Shown piece after piece: positions 38,316 through 47,083 of a stretch of 64,000 nucleotides of DNA. Both the position numbers and the translations under genes were made by a program. The stretch is from Roseomonas sp. HF4. GTDB taxonomy: Bacteria > Pseudomonadota > Alphaproteobacteria > Acetobacterales > Acetobacteraceae. The stretch is from positions 372,001 through 436,000 of the forward strand of contig NZ_STGD01000001.1 in assembly GCF_005222755.1 (NCBI RefSeq). Reading direction: 5' to 3'. The notes beneath the pieces were generated by a model, which worked only from the letters and a program-made list of their open reading frames with translations, made no database searches and was not told the origin of the DNA. Positions within the stretch are counted from its first letter, which is position 1; every line of letters begins with the position of its first letter.

Positions 38316-39111
38316 GGCCGCCGCCCATGCGCAGCGGCTCCGCGCGCCGCGCGAGGCCCGTCGCGTCGTCGGTCTCCACGAACAGCCCGCAGACCGTGGC
38401 CTCCCCTTCCGCCGGCGCCAGGCGCTCGGCGGGCACCTTGCGCCAGAAGCGGATCGACGCGCCGCCCTTGCCCATGCCGATCACGCTGTCGTAGTCGCCG
38501 CACATGCCGGCATCGGACTGGAAGGCGGTGCCGCCGGGCAGGATGCGCGCATCGGCCGTCGGCACATGGGTGTGCGTGCCGATGACAAGGCTGGCGCGGC
38601 CGTCGAAGGAATGGCCCATGGCCTGCTTTTCGCTGGTGGCTTCCGCGTGGATGTCCACCACCGCCGCCTGCACGCTGCCGCCCGTGCCGAGGCTGTGCTG
38701 CGCGAGCACCGCCTGCACGGCGCGGAAGGGGTCGTCGAGCGGTTCCATGAAGAGCCGCCCCATCGCCTGCACGACCAGCGCGTGGCGGCCGCCCGGCACC
38801 TCGACCACCGCCACGCCGCGCCCGGGCGTGCCCGGCGGGTAGTTGAGCGGGCGGATCAGGCGCGGCTCCTCCTCGATGTAGGGGATGATCTCCTTGCGGT
38901 CCCAGGCGTGGTTGCCGAGCGTCAGCACGTCCGCGCCGGCCGCGAACAGCGCGCGCGCCATCTCGGGCGACAGGCCGAAGCCGTGCGAGGCGTTCTCCGC
39001 GTTCACCACCACGAGGTCGAGCGCCAGGTCGCGCCGCAGCGCCGGCAGCGCGGCCACCACCGCGTCCCGCCCGGACCGCCCGACGATGTCGCCCAGGAAC
39101 AGGATCCTCAC
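38290..39111 (-). CDS. YmdB-type metallophosphoesterase (TIGR00282 family)
   Basis: 273 residues. The phosphoesterase motifs are ILFLGDIVGRSGRDAV, NAENASHGFG, TLGNHAWDRKEI, VDIHAEATSEKQAMG and GTHTHVPTADARIL. The family hydrolyses 2-prime,3-prime-cyclic nucleotides or cAMP-like compounds. I chose GTG 39111 because it starts the motif (VRILFLGD) and overlaps the 5-FCL stop as GTGA; the frame continues upstream only as antisense shadow. It is co-transcribed with 5-FCL and ends inside tctA on the other strand. Confidence 0.92.
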   Translation of the reverse strand: MRILFLGDIVGRSGRDAVVAALPALRRDLALDLVVVNAENASHGFGLSPEMARALFAAGADVLTLGNHAWDRKEIIPYIEEEPRLIRPLNYPPGTPGRGVAVVEVPGGRHALVVQAMGRLFMEPLDDPFRAVQAVLAQHSLGTGGSVQAAVVDIHAEATSEKQAMGHSFDGRASLVIGTHTHVPTADARILPGGTAFQSDAGMCGDYDSVIGMGKGGASIRFWRKVPAERLAPAEGEATVCGLFVETDDATGLARRAEPLRMGGGLSPAMPLP

Positions 39112-39701
39112 GCCGGACCCATGCAGACCACCACGCCCGTCTCCGTCGCCACGCGATCGAGGCGCATGTCGTTCGGCCCCGCCGGCACCTCCTGCATCTC
39201 CTGGCCGGCATAGGCAACCCCGATGGCGGTGGCGCCCGGCAGCGCCGCCAGCGTGCGGTCGTAGTAGCCGCCGCCGTAGCCGAGCCGCCGCCCCGCGCGG
39301 TCGAAGGCGAGCAGCGGCACGAGCAGCCAGTCCGGCACGACCTCGGGCGCGGCGGGCAGCGGCTCGCGCGTGCCCATGGGCCCGTGGCCGAGCGCATCGC
39401 CCGGCGCCCAGCGCCGGAACCGGAGCGGCTGCCCGCGCCTGGGCGTCACCGGCAGGCAGAGCGCCTGGCCGCGCGCGTGCAGCGCATCCAGCAGCGGCCG
39501 GACGTCGATCTCGGGCCCCATCGGCCAGAAGGCGGAGACCATGGCACCCGCTGGCGGCGGGCAGTCCCGCAGCACGATGGCGGCGAGCGCCTCTCCGGCC
39601 CCGGCGGGGTCGATCGCGGCGCGGCGCGCCAGCGCCACGCGTCGCGCCTCGGCCTTCATCTCGGCGAGCAGCACGTCGCAATAGGGAGCGCTGTTACTCA
39701 T
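39108..39701 (-). CDS. 5-formyltetrahydrofolate cyclo-ligase
   Basis: 197 residues. It converts 5-formyl-THF to 5,10-methenyl-THF with ATP. The family signature DWLLVPLLAFDRAGRRLGYGGGYYDRTLA is split here as VPLLAFDRAGRR and LGYGGGYYDR. Basic N-terminal RRVALARRAAID matches. The gene lies directly downstream of the 6S RNA, the same order as in E. coli (ssrS-ygfA) and many proteobacteria. Confidence 0.95.
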   Translation of the reverse strand: MSNSAPYCDVLLAEMKAEARRVALARRAAIDPAGAGEALAAIVLRDCPPPAGAMVSAFWPMGPEIDVRPLLDALHARGQALCLPVTPRRGQPLRFRRWAPGDALGHGPMGTREPLPAAPEVVPDWLLVPLLAFDRAGRRLGYGGGYYDRTLAALPGATAIGVAYAGQEMQEVPAGPNDMRLDRVATETGVVVCMGPA

Positions 39702-39837
39702 GCGGCATCACCACCCGACACCCGCGTCCGGACGGACCGCACCGGCGGCGCAACAGCGCGCGGCGCGGAAGCCAAGCCGGCGGATGCCGGCGCCGGCGAC
39801 TGAGGCACAAAACAAGTGGCGAGATACAAACCCATCT

Positions 39838-39856
39838 CCCGAGGCCCTGCCTCGGG
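39838..39856 (-). terminator. Hairpin behind the 6S RNA
   Basis: CCCGAGGC-CCT-GCCTCGGG, a perfect 8-bp stem with a 3-base loop just after the 6S 3-prime end. On the minus strand it is followed by AGATGGGTTTGT, a weak T-rich stretch. It may end 6S transcription or protect its processed end, while some transcription continues into 5-FCL. Confidence 0.5.
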
Positions 39857-39859
39857 AAT

Positions 39860-40012
39860 TGAAGTGCGGAGCCGCCCTGGCCGCTGGCGTCTCATCCTCC
39901 CAAGGCCTGCTTTCGCAGGTGGGCACCAGGTACCCGGACCAGGGTCCGGACAGAGCCAGTTCCCGGAGGATGTGCATTGGCCCCGGGGATGAAGTGCCTG
40001 GGCGCACCGGGC
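39860..40012 (-). ncRNA. ssrS: 6S RNA
   Basis: The zapA to 5-FCL gap, 328 bases, carries a 6S-like RNA. On the minus strand a 5-prime GUGCGCCC pairs with GGGCGGCUCCGCAC at the 3-prime end. Inside that, GGCC...CAUCCUCC pairs with GGAGGAUG...GGCC, leaving the central open bubble typical of 6S. The GGAACUGGCUCUGUCCGGACC...GGUCCGGG apical arm and the ACCUGCGAAAGCAGGC hairpin complete the fold. 6S binds RNA polymerase sigma-70 holoenzyme as a promoter mimic. The ends are estimated from the pairing. Confidence 0.72.
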
Positions 40013-40029
40013 AGCCCCGCCACCTGAAC

Positions 40030-40371
40030 CTAGGCGCCCTCGAGGGTCGCTGCAATGTTCTCGATCGCTTCCGCCACGCGGAGCAGCCGCGCGGCCAGCG
40101 CCGGGTCCGTTGCGGGCGCCGCGGGCGTCGCCGCCACCGCGCCGCCGGCCTTGAGCGCCGAGACCTCGGATTGCAGGTCCGACGTCTCGTCGGCCAGTTG
40201 CAGCGCCGCCAGCAGCAGCATCCGTGTCTCGCCGAACTGCATGCCCATGGCCTTGAGCGCGCCGATGCGGCGGTCCACCTCGGCCGCCATCTCGGTCAGG
40301 TGGCGTTCCTGCCCGTCCTGGCAGGCGACCGGGTGGGAATAGCCGCCGACGCGGACCGTGACCTGCGCCAT
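40030..40371 (-). CDS. zapA: Cell division protein ZapA
   Basis: 113 residues. The N-terminal MAQVTVRVGGYSHPVACQDGQERHLTEMAAEVDRRI is the ZapA head, split by short variable parts. A coiled coil follows (QFGETRMLLLAALQLADETSDLQSEVSALK) with a low-complexity C-terminus. It promotes FtsZ filament bundling at the division site. Its ATG shares bases with the stop of the preceding small gene (TGATG). Confidence 0.9.
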   Translation of the reverse strand: MAQVTVRVGGYSHPVACQDGQERHLTEMAAEVDRRIGALKAMGMQFGETRMLLLAALQLADETSDLQSEVSALKAGGAVAATPAAPATDPALAARLLRVAEAIENIAATLEGA

Positions 40372-40580
40372 CAGACGTCCTCGCCCAGCACGTTGCGCAG
40401 GCGCGCGATGGTCGCGTCGAGCCGCGCGGCCAGCGCCGCCACGGCCGCGGGGTCGACACCCGGCGCCGCGCCTTCGGGCGCCGCGGGCCGAGGCCGTTCC
40501 GCCAGGGCGCGCGACAGGCGGTCAACCGCCGCTTCCAGTCGCGTCGTGGCCTCCGCCACCGGGTCCGCCGCCTCGCTCAT
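40371..40580 (-). CDS. Small coiled-coil protein upstream of zapA
   Basis: 69 residues, helical and heptad-like at both ends (ATTRLEAAVDRLSRALAE and AALAARLDATIARLRNVLGEDV) with a Pro/Ala-rich linker. It resembles the DUF4164-type partners that precede zapA in alphaproteobacteria, but the match is by appearance only. Its stop overlaps the zapA start, so the two proteins are made together and may act together. Confidence 0.7.
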   Translation of the reverse strand: MSEAADPVAEATTRLEAAVDRLSRALAERPRPAAPEGAAPGVDPAAVAALAARLDATIARLRNVLGEDV

Positions 40581-40670
40581 CCGCCCCCTGGGGATTCGTC
40601 ATGCCCTTGCCCCGCAGGCACCGGCGGGACTACCCGAAAGCCTTGGCAGAGAGGGGCCTCGGGGTCAACG

Positions 40671-41129
40671 GTGACAGAACGCTTCAGCATGCCGGCGGTG
40701 ACCGTGCACGGGCTGCACCAGGCCGAGGCCGCGCTCGCCGCCGCCGGGCCGCGCGGCGTGCTGCTGCTCTCGGCGCCCGGGGCGGTGGGCTTTGCGGGGC
40801 CGGCCTGGTTCCTGGCGCTGGCGGCCGAGGCGTCGCGGCGCCATCCCGGCCGGCGGATGGCGGCCGCGCTCGACTGCGCCGATGCGCCCGGCACGGCGCT
40901 GGCAGCGCTGCGCGCCGGGGCCACCATCGTGGTGCTGGACGGCGCCTGCCCCGCCTTCCCCGCCCTCACCGCCGCGGCGGCGGAAGCGGGCGCCCGCCTG
41001 CTGCCCGGACGCCCGCGGGCGCTCGACCTCGGCCGCCTGGACCTCCGGCGCCGGGCCGACCTTGCGCGCCTGGCCGCCTGGCTCGCCACGGAAGCGCCAC
41101 AGGACGGCGCGATACCCCCGGCCCCGTGA
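40671..41129 (+). CDS. Hypothetical protein upstream of class I aldolase
   Basis: 152 residues starting at GTG 40671 (an ATG at 40689 is possible). Alternating hydrophobic strands and Ala-rich helices (RGVLLLSAPGAVGFAGPAWFLALAAEA, GATIVVLDGACPAF, ARLLPGRPRALDLGRLDLRRR) suggest a small alpha/beta fold. There is no signal peptide or known catalytic motif. It is 65 bases upstream of the aldolase gene, in the same direction. I do not recognise a named family. Confidence 0.6.
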   Translation: MTERFSMPAVTVHGLHQAEAALAAAGPRGVLLLSAPGAVGFAGPAWFLALAAEASRRHPGRRMAAALDCADAPGTALAALRAGATIVVLDGACPAFPALTAAAAEAGARLLPGRPRALDLGRLDLRRRADLARLAAWLATEAPQDGAIPPAP

Positions 41130-41194
41130 CAGGCCGGCCCGCCTGCGTTATCGCGCGGCACGGCCAAGACCGCACCCGAAGGAAGGACGCCACG

Positions 41195-42115
41195 ATGAAG
41201 CTGACCCGCCGCGTGAAGGAAATCCTCTCCTGGTATGAGAGCGACAATCCCGGGACCAAGGCTAACCTCGCCCGCATCCTGATGCAGGGGAAGCTCGGCG
41301 GCACCGGGCGCATGGTCATCCTGCCGGTGGACCAGGGCTTCGAGCACGGCCCCGCGCGCTCCTTCGCGCCCAACCCCGCCGCCTATGACCCGCACTACCA
41401 TTTCGAGCTGGCGATCGAGGCGGGGCTCAACGCCTACGCCGCGCCGCTCGGCATGATCGAGGCCGGCGCCGCGAGCTTCGCCGGCGCCATCCCGACCATC
41501 CTCAAGGTGAACAGCAGCAACAGCCTGTCCACCACCAAGGACCAGGCCGTGACCGGCTCCGTGTCGGATGCGCTCCGCCTCGGCTGCTCGGCGATCGGCT
41601 TCACCATCTACCCGGGCTCCGAATATCAGTTCGAGATGATGGAGGAGCTTCGCGAACTCGCCGAGGAAGCGAAGTCCGTCGGCCTCGCCGTCGTGGTCTG
41701 GTCCTATCCGCGCGGCCCGATGCTGGACAAGGTGGGCGAGACCGCCTTCGACATCTGCGCCTATGCCGCGCACATGGCGGCCCTCATGGGCGCCCACATC
41801 ATCAAGGTGAAGCCGCCGATGGAGGCACTCTCCCTCGACGCCGCCAAGAAGGTCTACATCGAGCGCAAGATCGACGGCGCCGACATGGCGGCGCGCATCC
41901 GCCACATCGTGCAGGCCTGCTTCAACGGCCGGCGCCTCGTGGTGTTCTCGGGCGGCGAGGCCAAGGGCGCCGACGCCCTGCTGGCCGAGGTGCGCGCCAT
42001 CCATGCCGGCGGCGGCAACGGCTCCATCGTCGGGCGCAACGCCTTCCAGCGGCCGAAGGAGGACGCGCTGAAGCTGCTCGCCTCCATGATCGAGGTCTAC
42101 AAGACCAAGGCCTGA
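41195..42115 (+). CDS. Class I fructose-bisphosphate aldolase (DhnA/FbaB type)
   Basis: 306 residues. The archaeal-type class I aldolase fold is shown by VILPVDQGFEHGPARSF, the Schiff-base lysine region GAHIIKVKPP (Lys204), the VVWSYPRGP block and VFSGGEAKG phosphate site. It interconverts fructose-1,6-bisphosphate with the triose phosphates and may work in gluconeogenesis. I chose the ATG at 41195 behind GAAGGAAGG. Longer open frames upstream are not coding. Confidence 0.93.
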   Translation: MKLTRRVKEILSWYESDNPGTKANLARILMQGKLGGTGRMVILPVDQGFEHGPARSFAPNPAAYDPHYHFELAIEAGLNAYAAPLGMIEAGAASFAGAIPTILKVNSSNSLSTTKDQAVTGSVSDALRLGCSAIGFTIYPGSEYQFEMMEELRELAEEAKSVGLAVVVWSYPRGPMLDKVGETAFDICAYAAHMAALMGAHIIKVKPPMEALSLDAAKKVYIERKIDGADMAARIRHIVQACFNGRRLVVFSGGEAKGADALLAEVRAIHAGGGNGSIVGRNAFQRPKEDALKLLASMIEVYKTKA

Positions 42116-42182
42116 CGACCGGACGCGGGCGTACCGGACGGGGCGCCCGCATCCGCCGCCGCCCGTCCCGCGTAGGGCGGGC

Positions 42183-42650
42183 ATGATCACCGCCGCCATC
42201 CGCCTCGCCGCCCTCGTGCCGATCATGGCCGGCGGCGGCGGCGCCATCCTCGGCCCCGGCTTCCTCGGCGAGGCCGCCGGGCCCGCAACCGCCAGCCATC
42301 TGCGCTATTTGTCGGGGCTGCTGCTCGGCCTCGGGCTGCTGGCCTGGTGGTGCGCCGGCGCGCTCGACCGCAGGCGGCCGCTGTTCGAGGCGCTCTGCGC
42401 CATGGTGGTGCTGGGCGGCCTGGCGCGGCTCGCGGGCCTGGCCGCCGAGGGCGCGCCGCCCGCCCCGCATGTGCTGGCGCTGGCGATGGAACTGGGCATC
42501 GTCCCGGCACTCTGGCTCGCGACGCAGGCCCGCTGGGCGCGGCGCGTCATGGCCGGGGCGTCGCCGCCGGGGCTCGACGGCGCCGGGGAGGTCGGCCAGA
42601 AAGCGCCCCTCGGTCGCGACGGCGCGACGCGGGGCGGAGGACGGGCATGA
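42183..42650 (+). CDS. DUF4345 family membrane protein
   Basis: 155 residues with four hydrophobic helices (about 5-25, 40-60, 70-90 and 98-118). The [20 protein letters not shown] segment is typical of DUF4345. A polar tail of about 35 residues is unusual. The stop overlaps the thiE start (ATGA at 42647-42650). The function is unknown. Confidence 0.72.
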   Translation: MITAAIRLAALVPIMAGGGGAILGPGFLGEAAGPATASHLRYLSGLLLGLGLLAWWCAGALDRRRPLFEALCAMVVLGGLARLAGLAAEGAPPAPHVLALAMELGIVPALWLATQARWARRVMAGASPPGLDGAGEVGQKAPLGRDGATRGGGRA

Positions 42651-43291
42651 CGACCGGAGATGGCGCCGCGGCTAAGTGCCGCCTCTACCTCATCACCCCG
42701 CCGCGCCTCGACCCCGCCACCTTCCGCGACACCCTCGCCGCCGCGCTCGACGCCGGCGATGTCGCCTGCCTGCAGCTCCGCCTGAAGGACGCGACGACGG
42801 ACGAGGTGAAGCAGGCGACTGAGGCACTGATGCCCGTCGCCCAGGCGCGCGACGTCGCCTTCATCCTGAACGACGACGCGGCGCTCGCCCTGCGCCTCGG
42901 CTGCGACGGCGCGCATCTCGGCCAGACGGATGGCGACCACGCCGGCGCGCGCGCTTTGCTGAAGGACCGCATCCTCGGCATCACCTGCCACGCGTCGCGC
43001 CACCTCGCCATGGAAGCGGGCGAGATCGGCGCCGACTACGTCGCCTTCGGCGCCTTCTTCCCGACCGGCACGAAGGAGACGGTGCACACCGCCGGCACCG
43101 ACCTGCTCGAATGGTGGTCGGAGATGATGGAGATCCCCTGCGTGGCGATCGGCGGCATCACGGCCGCGAACTGCGCGCCGCTGGTGCAGGCGGGCGCCGA
43201 TTTCCTGGCCGTGGTCGGCGCCGTGTGGAACCATCCGGAGGGTGCGGCGGCCGGCGTGCGCGCGATGAACGCCGCCATCGCCGCCGCATGA
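42647..43291 (+). CDS. thiE: Thiamine phosphate synthase
   Basis: 214 residues of the TenI/ThiE TIM barrel. [73 protein letters not shown] (in two blocks) and [25 protein letters not shown] show the phosphate and pyrimidine sites. It joins HMP-pyrophosphate and thiazole phosphate. In some alphaproteobacteria such proteins are second ThiE/TenI copies. It is translationally coupled to the genes on both sides. Confidence 0.9.
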   Translation: MTTGDGAAAKCRLYLITPPRLDPATFRDTLAAALDAGDVACLQLRLKDATTDEVKQATEALMPVAQARDVAFILNDDAALALRLGCDGAHLGQTDGDHAGARALLKDRILGITCHASRHLAMEAGEIGADYVAFGAFFPTGTKETVHTAGTDLLEWWSEMMEIPCVAIGGITAANCAPLVQAGADFLAVVGAVWNHPEGAAAGVRAMNAAIAAA

Positions 43292-43701
43292 CCCGCCCGG
43301 CGCTGGTGCCCGAACTGCTGGTCACGGACCTCGCGGCCAGCCTCAGCTTCTGGTGCGGCCTGCTCGGCTTCGCCGTGGTGTACGACCGGCCGGAGGACGG
43401 CTTCGCCTGCATCGAGCGCGACGGCGCGCGCGTGATGCTCGATACGATCGACCGCACGCGGGACTGGGTGGCGGCGCCGCTCGCGGCGCCCTTCGGGCGG
43501 GGCATGAACCTCGAGATCGCGGTCGCCTCGGTCGCGCCGCTGCTGGCCGCGCTCGACGCTGCCGGATGGCCGCTGTTCCTGGCGCCGGAGGAGAAATCCT
43601 ACCGCGTCGGCACGGGCGCGGTGCGGGTGCGGCAATTCATCGTGCAGGACCCGGACGGCTACCTGGTGCGGTTCTCGGAGAACATGTCCCGGTCGGGGTG
43701 A
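43288..43701 (+). CDS. VOC family protein (glyoxalase/bleomycin-resistance type)
   Basis: 137 residues with two beta-alpha-beta-beta-beta modules. [46 protein letters not shown] is the typical first module in two parts, and [15 protein letters not shown] is the typical end with the Glu ligand. It could bind an antibiotic or act as a glyoxalase. The ATG overlaps the thiE stop. It converges on the ADP-ribosylglycohydrolase gene across repeats B2 and A3. Confidence 0.88.
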   Translation: MTRPALVPELLVTDLAASLSFWCGLLGFAVVYDRPEDGFACIERDGARVMLDTIDRTRDWVAAPLAAPFGRGMNLEIAVASVAPLLAALDAAGWPLFLAPEEKSYRVGTGAVRVRQFIVQDPDGYLVRFSENMSRSG

Positions 43702-43734
43702 AGGCGACGCGGGAAGATGATGCCAACGGCACGA

Positions 43735-43860
43735 GAATTCGGCTCGTGCCGAGGCCGCGAATGCGGCCCGCCGGAACTCCGGCGAAGCCAAGGAAACCTG
43801 AGTTTTCCGACCGGCGTCCGAGGGCAGGAAAGAACGAATGCCGGCGATCGAGGAATTCGG
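43735..43860. repeat. Family B intergenic repeat, copy B2
   Basis: Contains CCGAGGCCGCGAATGCGGCC and CCGGCGAAGCCAAGG, both also in the complement of B1, and CGGCGTCCGAGGG, also in B3. The order of modules differs between copies, so the family is mosaic. It lies in the convergent VOC/ADP-ribosylglycohydrolase gap. Confidence 0.65.
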
Positions 43861-43874
43861 GCGCCGGTATGAGG

Positions 43875-43898
43875 TCGGGGGAGGAGAACCTCCCCCGA
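43875..43898. repeat. Family A intergenic hairpin, copy A3
   Basis: TCGGGGGAGG-AGAA-CCTCCCCCGA, a 10-bp perfect stem with the AGAA loop seen at A1 (17790-17805). Downstream, CTTGGCGCTAACGGCGCC ends at the ADP-ribosylglycohydrolase stop, similar to the GGCGCC ends of A1 and A2. Together with B2 it fills the 279-base convergent gap. Confidence 0.68.
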
Positions 43899-43980
43899 TC
43901 CCCCTCCCTTTTCTGGATGTCGGGCGCGGGTGGGCAGGACGGCGAGGTCCGATCCCGGTGGCGCGGCAGCAACCTTGGCG

Positions 43981-45063
43981 CTAACGGCGCCCGTCCGCTT
44001 CACCGTCGCCGCGCCAGCGGAACTCGGCCACCTCCGGGTCCAGCGCGCCCGTCGCGGCACCCGCCAGCGCATCGGCCAGCGCGCCGATCTCCGCGCGCAA
44101 CTCCAGCACCTCGAGCCATGCCGCCGGGATCGCCGCCTCGCCCCACAGCGCGCCGAGCAGGTTCCCCACCATCGCCGCCGTGCTGTCGGAATCGCCCGAA
44201 TGATTCGCGGCCAGCCGCACGCCATCGGCGAAATCCTCGGCAACCAGCGCACATGCGACGGCGATCGCCAGCGCCTCCTCCGCCACCCAGCCGCCGCCCA
44301 GCGTCTCCAGCGCCTCCGCCGAGGGGCGCCCGCGCGCCGCCAGTGCCCGCGCCGCCGCCAGCGCCGCCTCGGTCTCGGCCGCGCCCTCCCGCCCCGCCAG
44401 CACGGCATCCGCGGCCGCCAGCGCCGGGCCGAGCGGCACGCCCGCCCGCAGCCCCGCGATGGTCGCGGCGAAATGCCCGGCCGGCAGGATGCCGCTGACA
44501 TGGCCATGGGTCAGCGCCGCCGCCTCGCAGCCCAGCCGGAAGGCCTCCTCCGGCGTGCCGGGATGGGTCGGGAACAGCCCGCAGGGCGCGACGCGCATGA
44601 CGCCGCCGCAGCCCTTGCTGTCGTTGCGCGCGGGCTCGCCGAGCCGCGTCGCGGCCAGCAGCGCCGAGAGGCAGGTGTTTCCCGGCGCACGGCGGCTGTT
44701 CATCTCGGGCAGCCGCGCGAGCCCGCCGATCCCGGGCGCGGCGAAGGCTGGCGCCTCCCCCTGCGTGCGCAGCCAATCCAGGTAGGCCGCGTGCATCATC
44801 GAGGGCGGATGGCAGATGCCGCGCAGCGCGCCGCGCCGCCAGGCGAGCAGCAGCCCCTCGGCGGTGAACAGCGTCATCTGCGTGTCGTCGGTGATGGCGC
44901 CGACCCGCCCATAGGCGGGCGCGAAGTCGCGGATGCCGTCCGGCCCGAAGCGCGCGCGGATCTCGTGAAGGCGCAGGAACTCGACCGGCGCGCCCAGCGC
45001 ATCGCCGACCGCGCCGCCCAGCAGGCAGCCGCGGACCCGGTCACGCAGGCCGGGCGTGCTCAT
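43981..45063 (-). CDS. ADP-ribosylglycohydrolase family protein
   Basis: 360 residues. The two-magnesium ADP-ribosyl hydrolase fold is shown by GGAVGDALGAPVEF, TDDTQ (58-62), GCGGVMRVAPCGLFP and the C-terminal metal loop HSGDSDSTAA (288-297). It removes ADP-ribose from proteins or small molecules. It overlaps the MotB-like gene by 4 bases (45060-45063) and is the last gene of the leftward motor operon, so its product is made with the motor. The target is unknown. Confidence 0.9.
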   Translation of the reverse strand: MSTPGLRDRVRGCLLGGAVGDALGAPVEFLRLHEIRARFGPDGIRDFAPAYGRVGAITDDTQMTLFTAEGLLLAWRRGALRGICHPPSMMHAAYLDWLRTQGEAPAFAAPGIGGLARLPEMNSRRAPGNTCLSALLAATRLGEPARNDSKGCGGVMRVAPCGLFPTHPGTPEEAFRLGCEAAALTHGHVSGILPAGHFAATIAGLRAGVPLGPALAAADAVLAGREGAAETEAALAAARALAARGRPSAEALETLGGGWVAEEALAIAVACALVAEDFADGVRLAANHSGDSDSTAAMVGNLLGALWGEAAIPAAWLEVLELRAEIGALADALAGAATGALDPEVAEFRWRGDGEADGRR

Positions 45064-46988
45064 CGGTCGGTCAGGCGCAACTCGATGCGCCGGTTGCGCG
45101 CGAAGGCGGCCGCGCCGTCCCCCGGGTCGATCGGCTGCGTGTCGCCGAAGCTCGCCGCCGCGACGCGGTTGGGCGCCAGGCCCTCGGCGATCAGCAGCTG
45201 CGCCACCGCGATGGCGCGCGCCGCCGCGAGTTCCCAGTTGTTCGCGAAGCGCCCGCCGCGGATCGGGCTGCGGTCCGCATGCCCGTCCACGCGCAGCAGC
45301 CAGGGGATGTCGGAGGGGATCCGCGGTGCGATCTCGAGCAGCACGCGCGCCAGGTCGCGCACCTGCCGGCGCCCTTCGTCGGACAGCTCAGCCTGGGCCG
45401 GCGCGAACAGCACCTCCCCCTGGAAGACGAAGCGGTCGCCCACGATCCGCACCTCGGGCCGCTCGCCCAGCACTTCGCGCAACCGGCCGAAGAAGTCCGA
45501 CCGGTAGCGCTGCAGTTCCTCGACCCGCTGCGCCAGCGCGGCGTTGAGCCGGGCGCCCAGCGTCGCGATCGTCGCCTCGCGGTCCCGCCCCGTGGCCTGC
45601 TCCAGGTTGAGCGCGGCGGACAGGCGCGCGATCTCCTCGCGCAGGCGGGACACCTGCGCGGTCAGCAGCGCCACCTCGGCGCGCGCGCTCTCGGCGAGCC
45701 GCGTCTGCTCGGTGGCCTGCGCCTCGGCCAGGCGGCGCTGTTCCTCGGCGAAGCCGGCGCGGCGCGCGGCGTCCTCGGCCGCGCGCTCGGCCGCGCCGGC
45801 GCGGATCGCCGCCGCCGCCGCCTGTTCCGCCGCGCCGCCCGCACGGGCCAGCGCGGCGGCCACCGCGCCCTCGGCATCGGCGCGGCGCGCCGCCGCTTCC
45901 CGCGCCTCGGCCGCTGCCTGGGCCGCGGCGGCCTCGGCCAGGCCGCGCGCGCGCCGCGCCTCGGCGGCCGCGGTCTCGGCGGCGCGGGCCTCGGCTTCGC
46001 GCGCCGTGCGCTGGCGGGCAGCCTCGGCGGCCTCGGCGACCGCCGCCAGGCGGGCTTCCTCGGCACCGGCCAGGCGCTGCAGCGCCGCGCGTTCCGAGGC
46101 CGCGAGCGCGGCGCGCTGGCGTTCCAGCTCCGCCATCGCGGCCGTGGCCTGCGCGGCGGATTGCTCGGCGGCGCGGCGGTTGCGCTGGTCCTGCTCGGCC
46201 TGGGCCATGGCGGTGCGCACGCGCGCTTCCAGCTCGTCGCGCAGCGCCGTCAGCGCCTGGACCTCCCGCGTCATGCGCGCGAGGTCGGACAGCCGCGCCT
46301 CGATCGTCGCGCGGTCGGCGCGCACCTGGCGGTCCATCGCGGCCGCCTCGGCCCGCAGCGCCTCGATTTCCGAGCGCGCGGCGGCGAGGCGGGACGCAGC
46401 CTCGGCGGCGCTGCGCTCCAGCGCGGCGCGGCGCTGCTCGGCCTCGGACAGGCCGCGGCGCGCCTCGGTCAGGTCGCGCGCGGTGCGGGCGGCATCGGCG
46501 CCGGCGGTCTCGGCGCGGGCCAGCGCCTCCCCCAATTGCCGTTCCAGCGCGGCGACGCGTTCCTCGGTGCCGCGCCCGGAGAGGCCGAGGTCGGCGAGGC
46601 GCGCGGCGAGGCGGTCGCGTTCCGCCACGGCCGCGTCGCGCTCGGCGCCGAGCCTTTCGCGTTCCTCCCGCGCCTGGCCGAGGCTGCGCAGCGCCGCGTC
46701 GCGCGCGGCGGCGGCGAGCGAGAGTTCGGCCACGGCGCGCGACGCGGCGCTCCGCATCTCCTCCGCCTCGCCGCGTTCCAGCGCCAGCATCTCGGCCAGT
46801 TCGGCCACCTGCCGGTTCAGCCGGTCGAGCGCCCGGTCGCGCGAGCCCAGCGCGACCGAGAGGAACCCCTGCGCCAGCACGAAGACCAGCAACACGAAGA
46901 TGATGACCATGAGCAGCGTGGACAGCGCGTCGACGTAGCCCGGCCAGGCATCGAGCCCGCCGCGCCGCCTGTCCTTCTGGCGCGCCAT
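45060..46988 (-). CDS. MotB/OmpA-like protein with a very long coiled coil
   Basis: 642 residues. A short basic N-terminus is followed by one helix (about 20-42) with an Asp at its edge (GYVDALSTLLMVIIF), as in MotB. About 440 residues of Ala/Glu/Arg heptad coiled coil follow (about 50-490). A C-terminal OmpA-type peptidoglycan-binding domain has VDGHADRSPI, NNWELAAARAIAV and NRRIELRL. The coil should be periplasmic. It pairs with the MotA-like gene upstream, and repeat C3 lies between them. Confidence 0.85.
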   Translation of the reverse strand: MARQKDRRRGGLDAWPGYVDALSTLLMVIIFVLLVFVLAQGFLSVALGSRDRALDRLNRQVAELAEMLALERGEAEEMRSAASRAVAELSLAAAARDAALRSLGQAREERERLGAERDAAVAERDRLAARLADLGLSGRGTEERVAALERQLGEALARAETAGADAARTARDLTEARRGLSEAEQRRAALERSAAEAASRLAAARSEIEALRAEAAAMDRQVRADRATIEARLSDLARMTREVQALTALRDELEARVRTAMAQAEQDQRNRRAAEQSAAQATAAMAELERQRAALAASERAALQRLAGAEEARLAAVAEAAEAARQRTAREAEARAAETAAAEARRARGLAEAAAAQAAAEAREAAARRADAEGAVAAALARAGGAAEQAAAAAIRAGAAERAAEDAARRAGFAEEQRRLAEAQATEQTRLAESARAEVALLTAQVSRLREEIARLSAALNLEQATGRDREATIATLGARLNAALAQRVEELQRYRSDFFGRLREVLGERPEVRIVGDRFVFQGEVLFAPAQAELSDEGRRQVRDLARVLLEIAPRIPSDIPWLLRVDGHADRSPIRGGRFANNWELAAARAIAVAQLLIAEGLAPNRVAAASFGDTQPIDPGDGAAAFARNRRIELRLTDR

Positions 46989-47046
46989 GCGGCGTCAGCC
47001 CCGCGCCCGGGTGGCGGGCGCCGAGGGCCTTCCGACCCTTGGCGAG

Positions 47047-47073
47047 GGGTCCAGGGGGGCGGCGCCCCCCCGG
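47047..47073. repeat. Family C short hairpin, copy C3
   Basis: CCAGGGGGGC-GGC-GCCCCCCCGG behind the MotA-like stop and before the MotB-like gene. It has the GGGTCCAGGGG context shared with C4. It may tune the MotA:MotB ratio. Confidence 0.6.
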
Positions 47074-47083
47074 ATGCGCGGCG

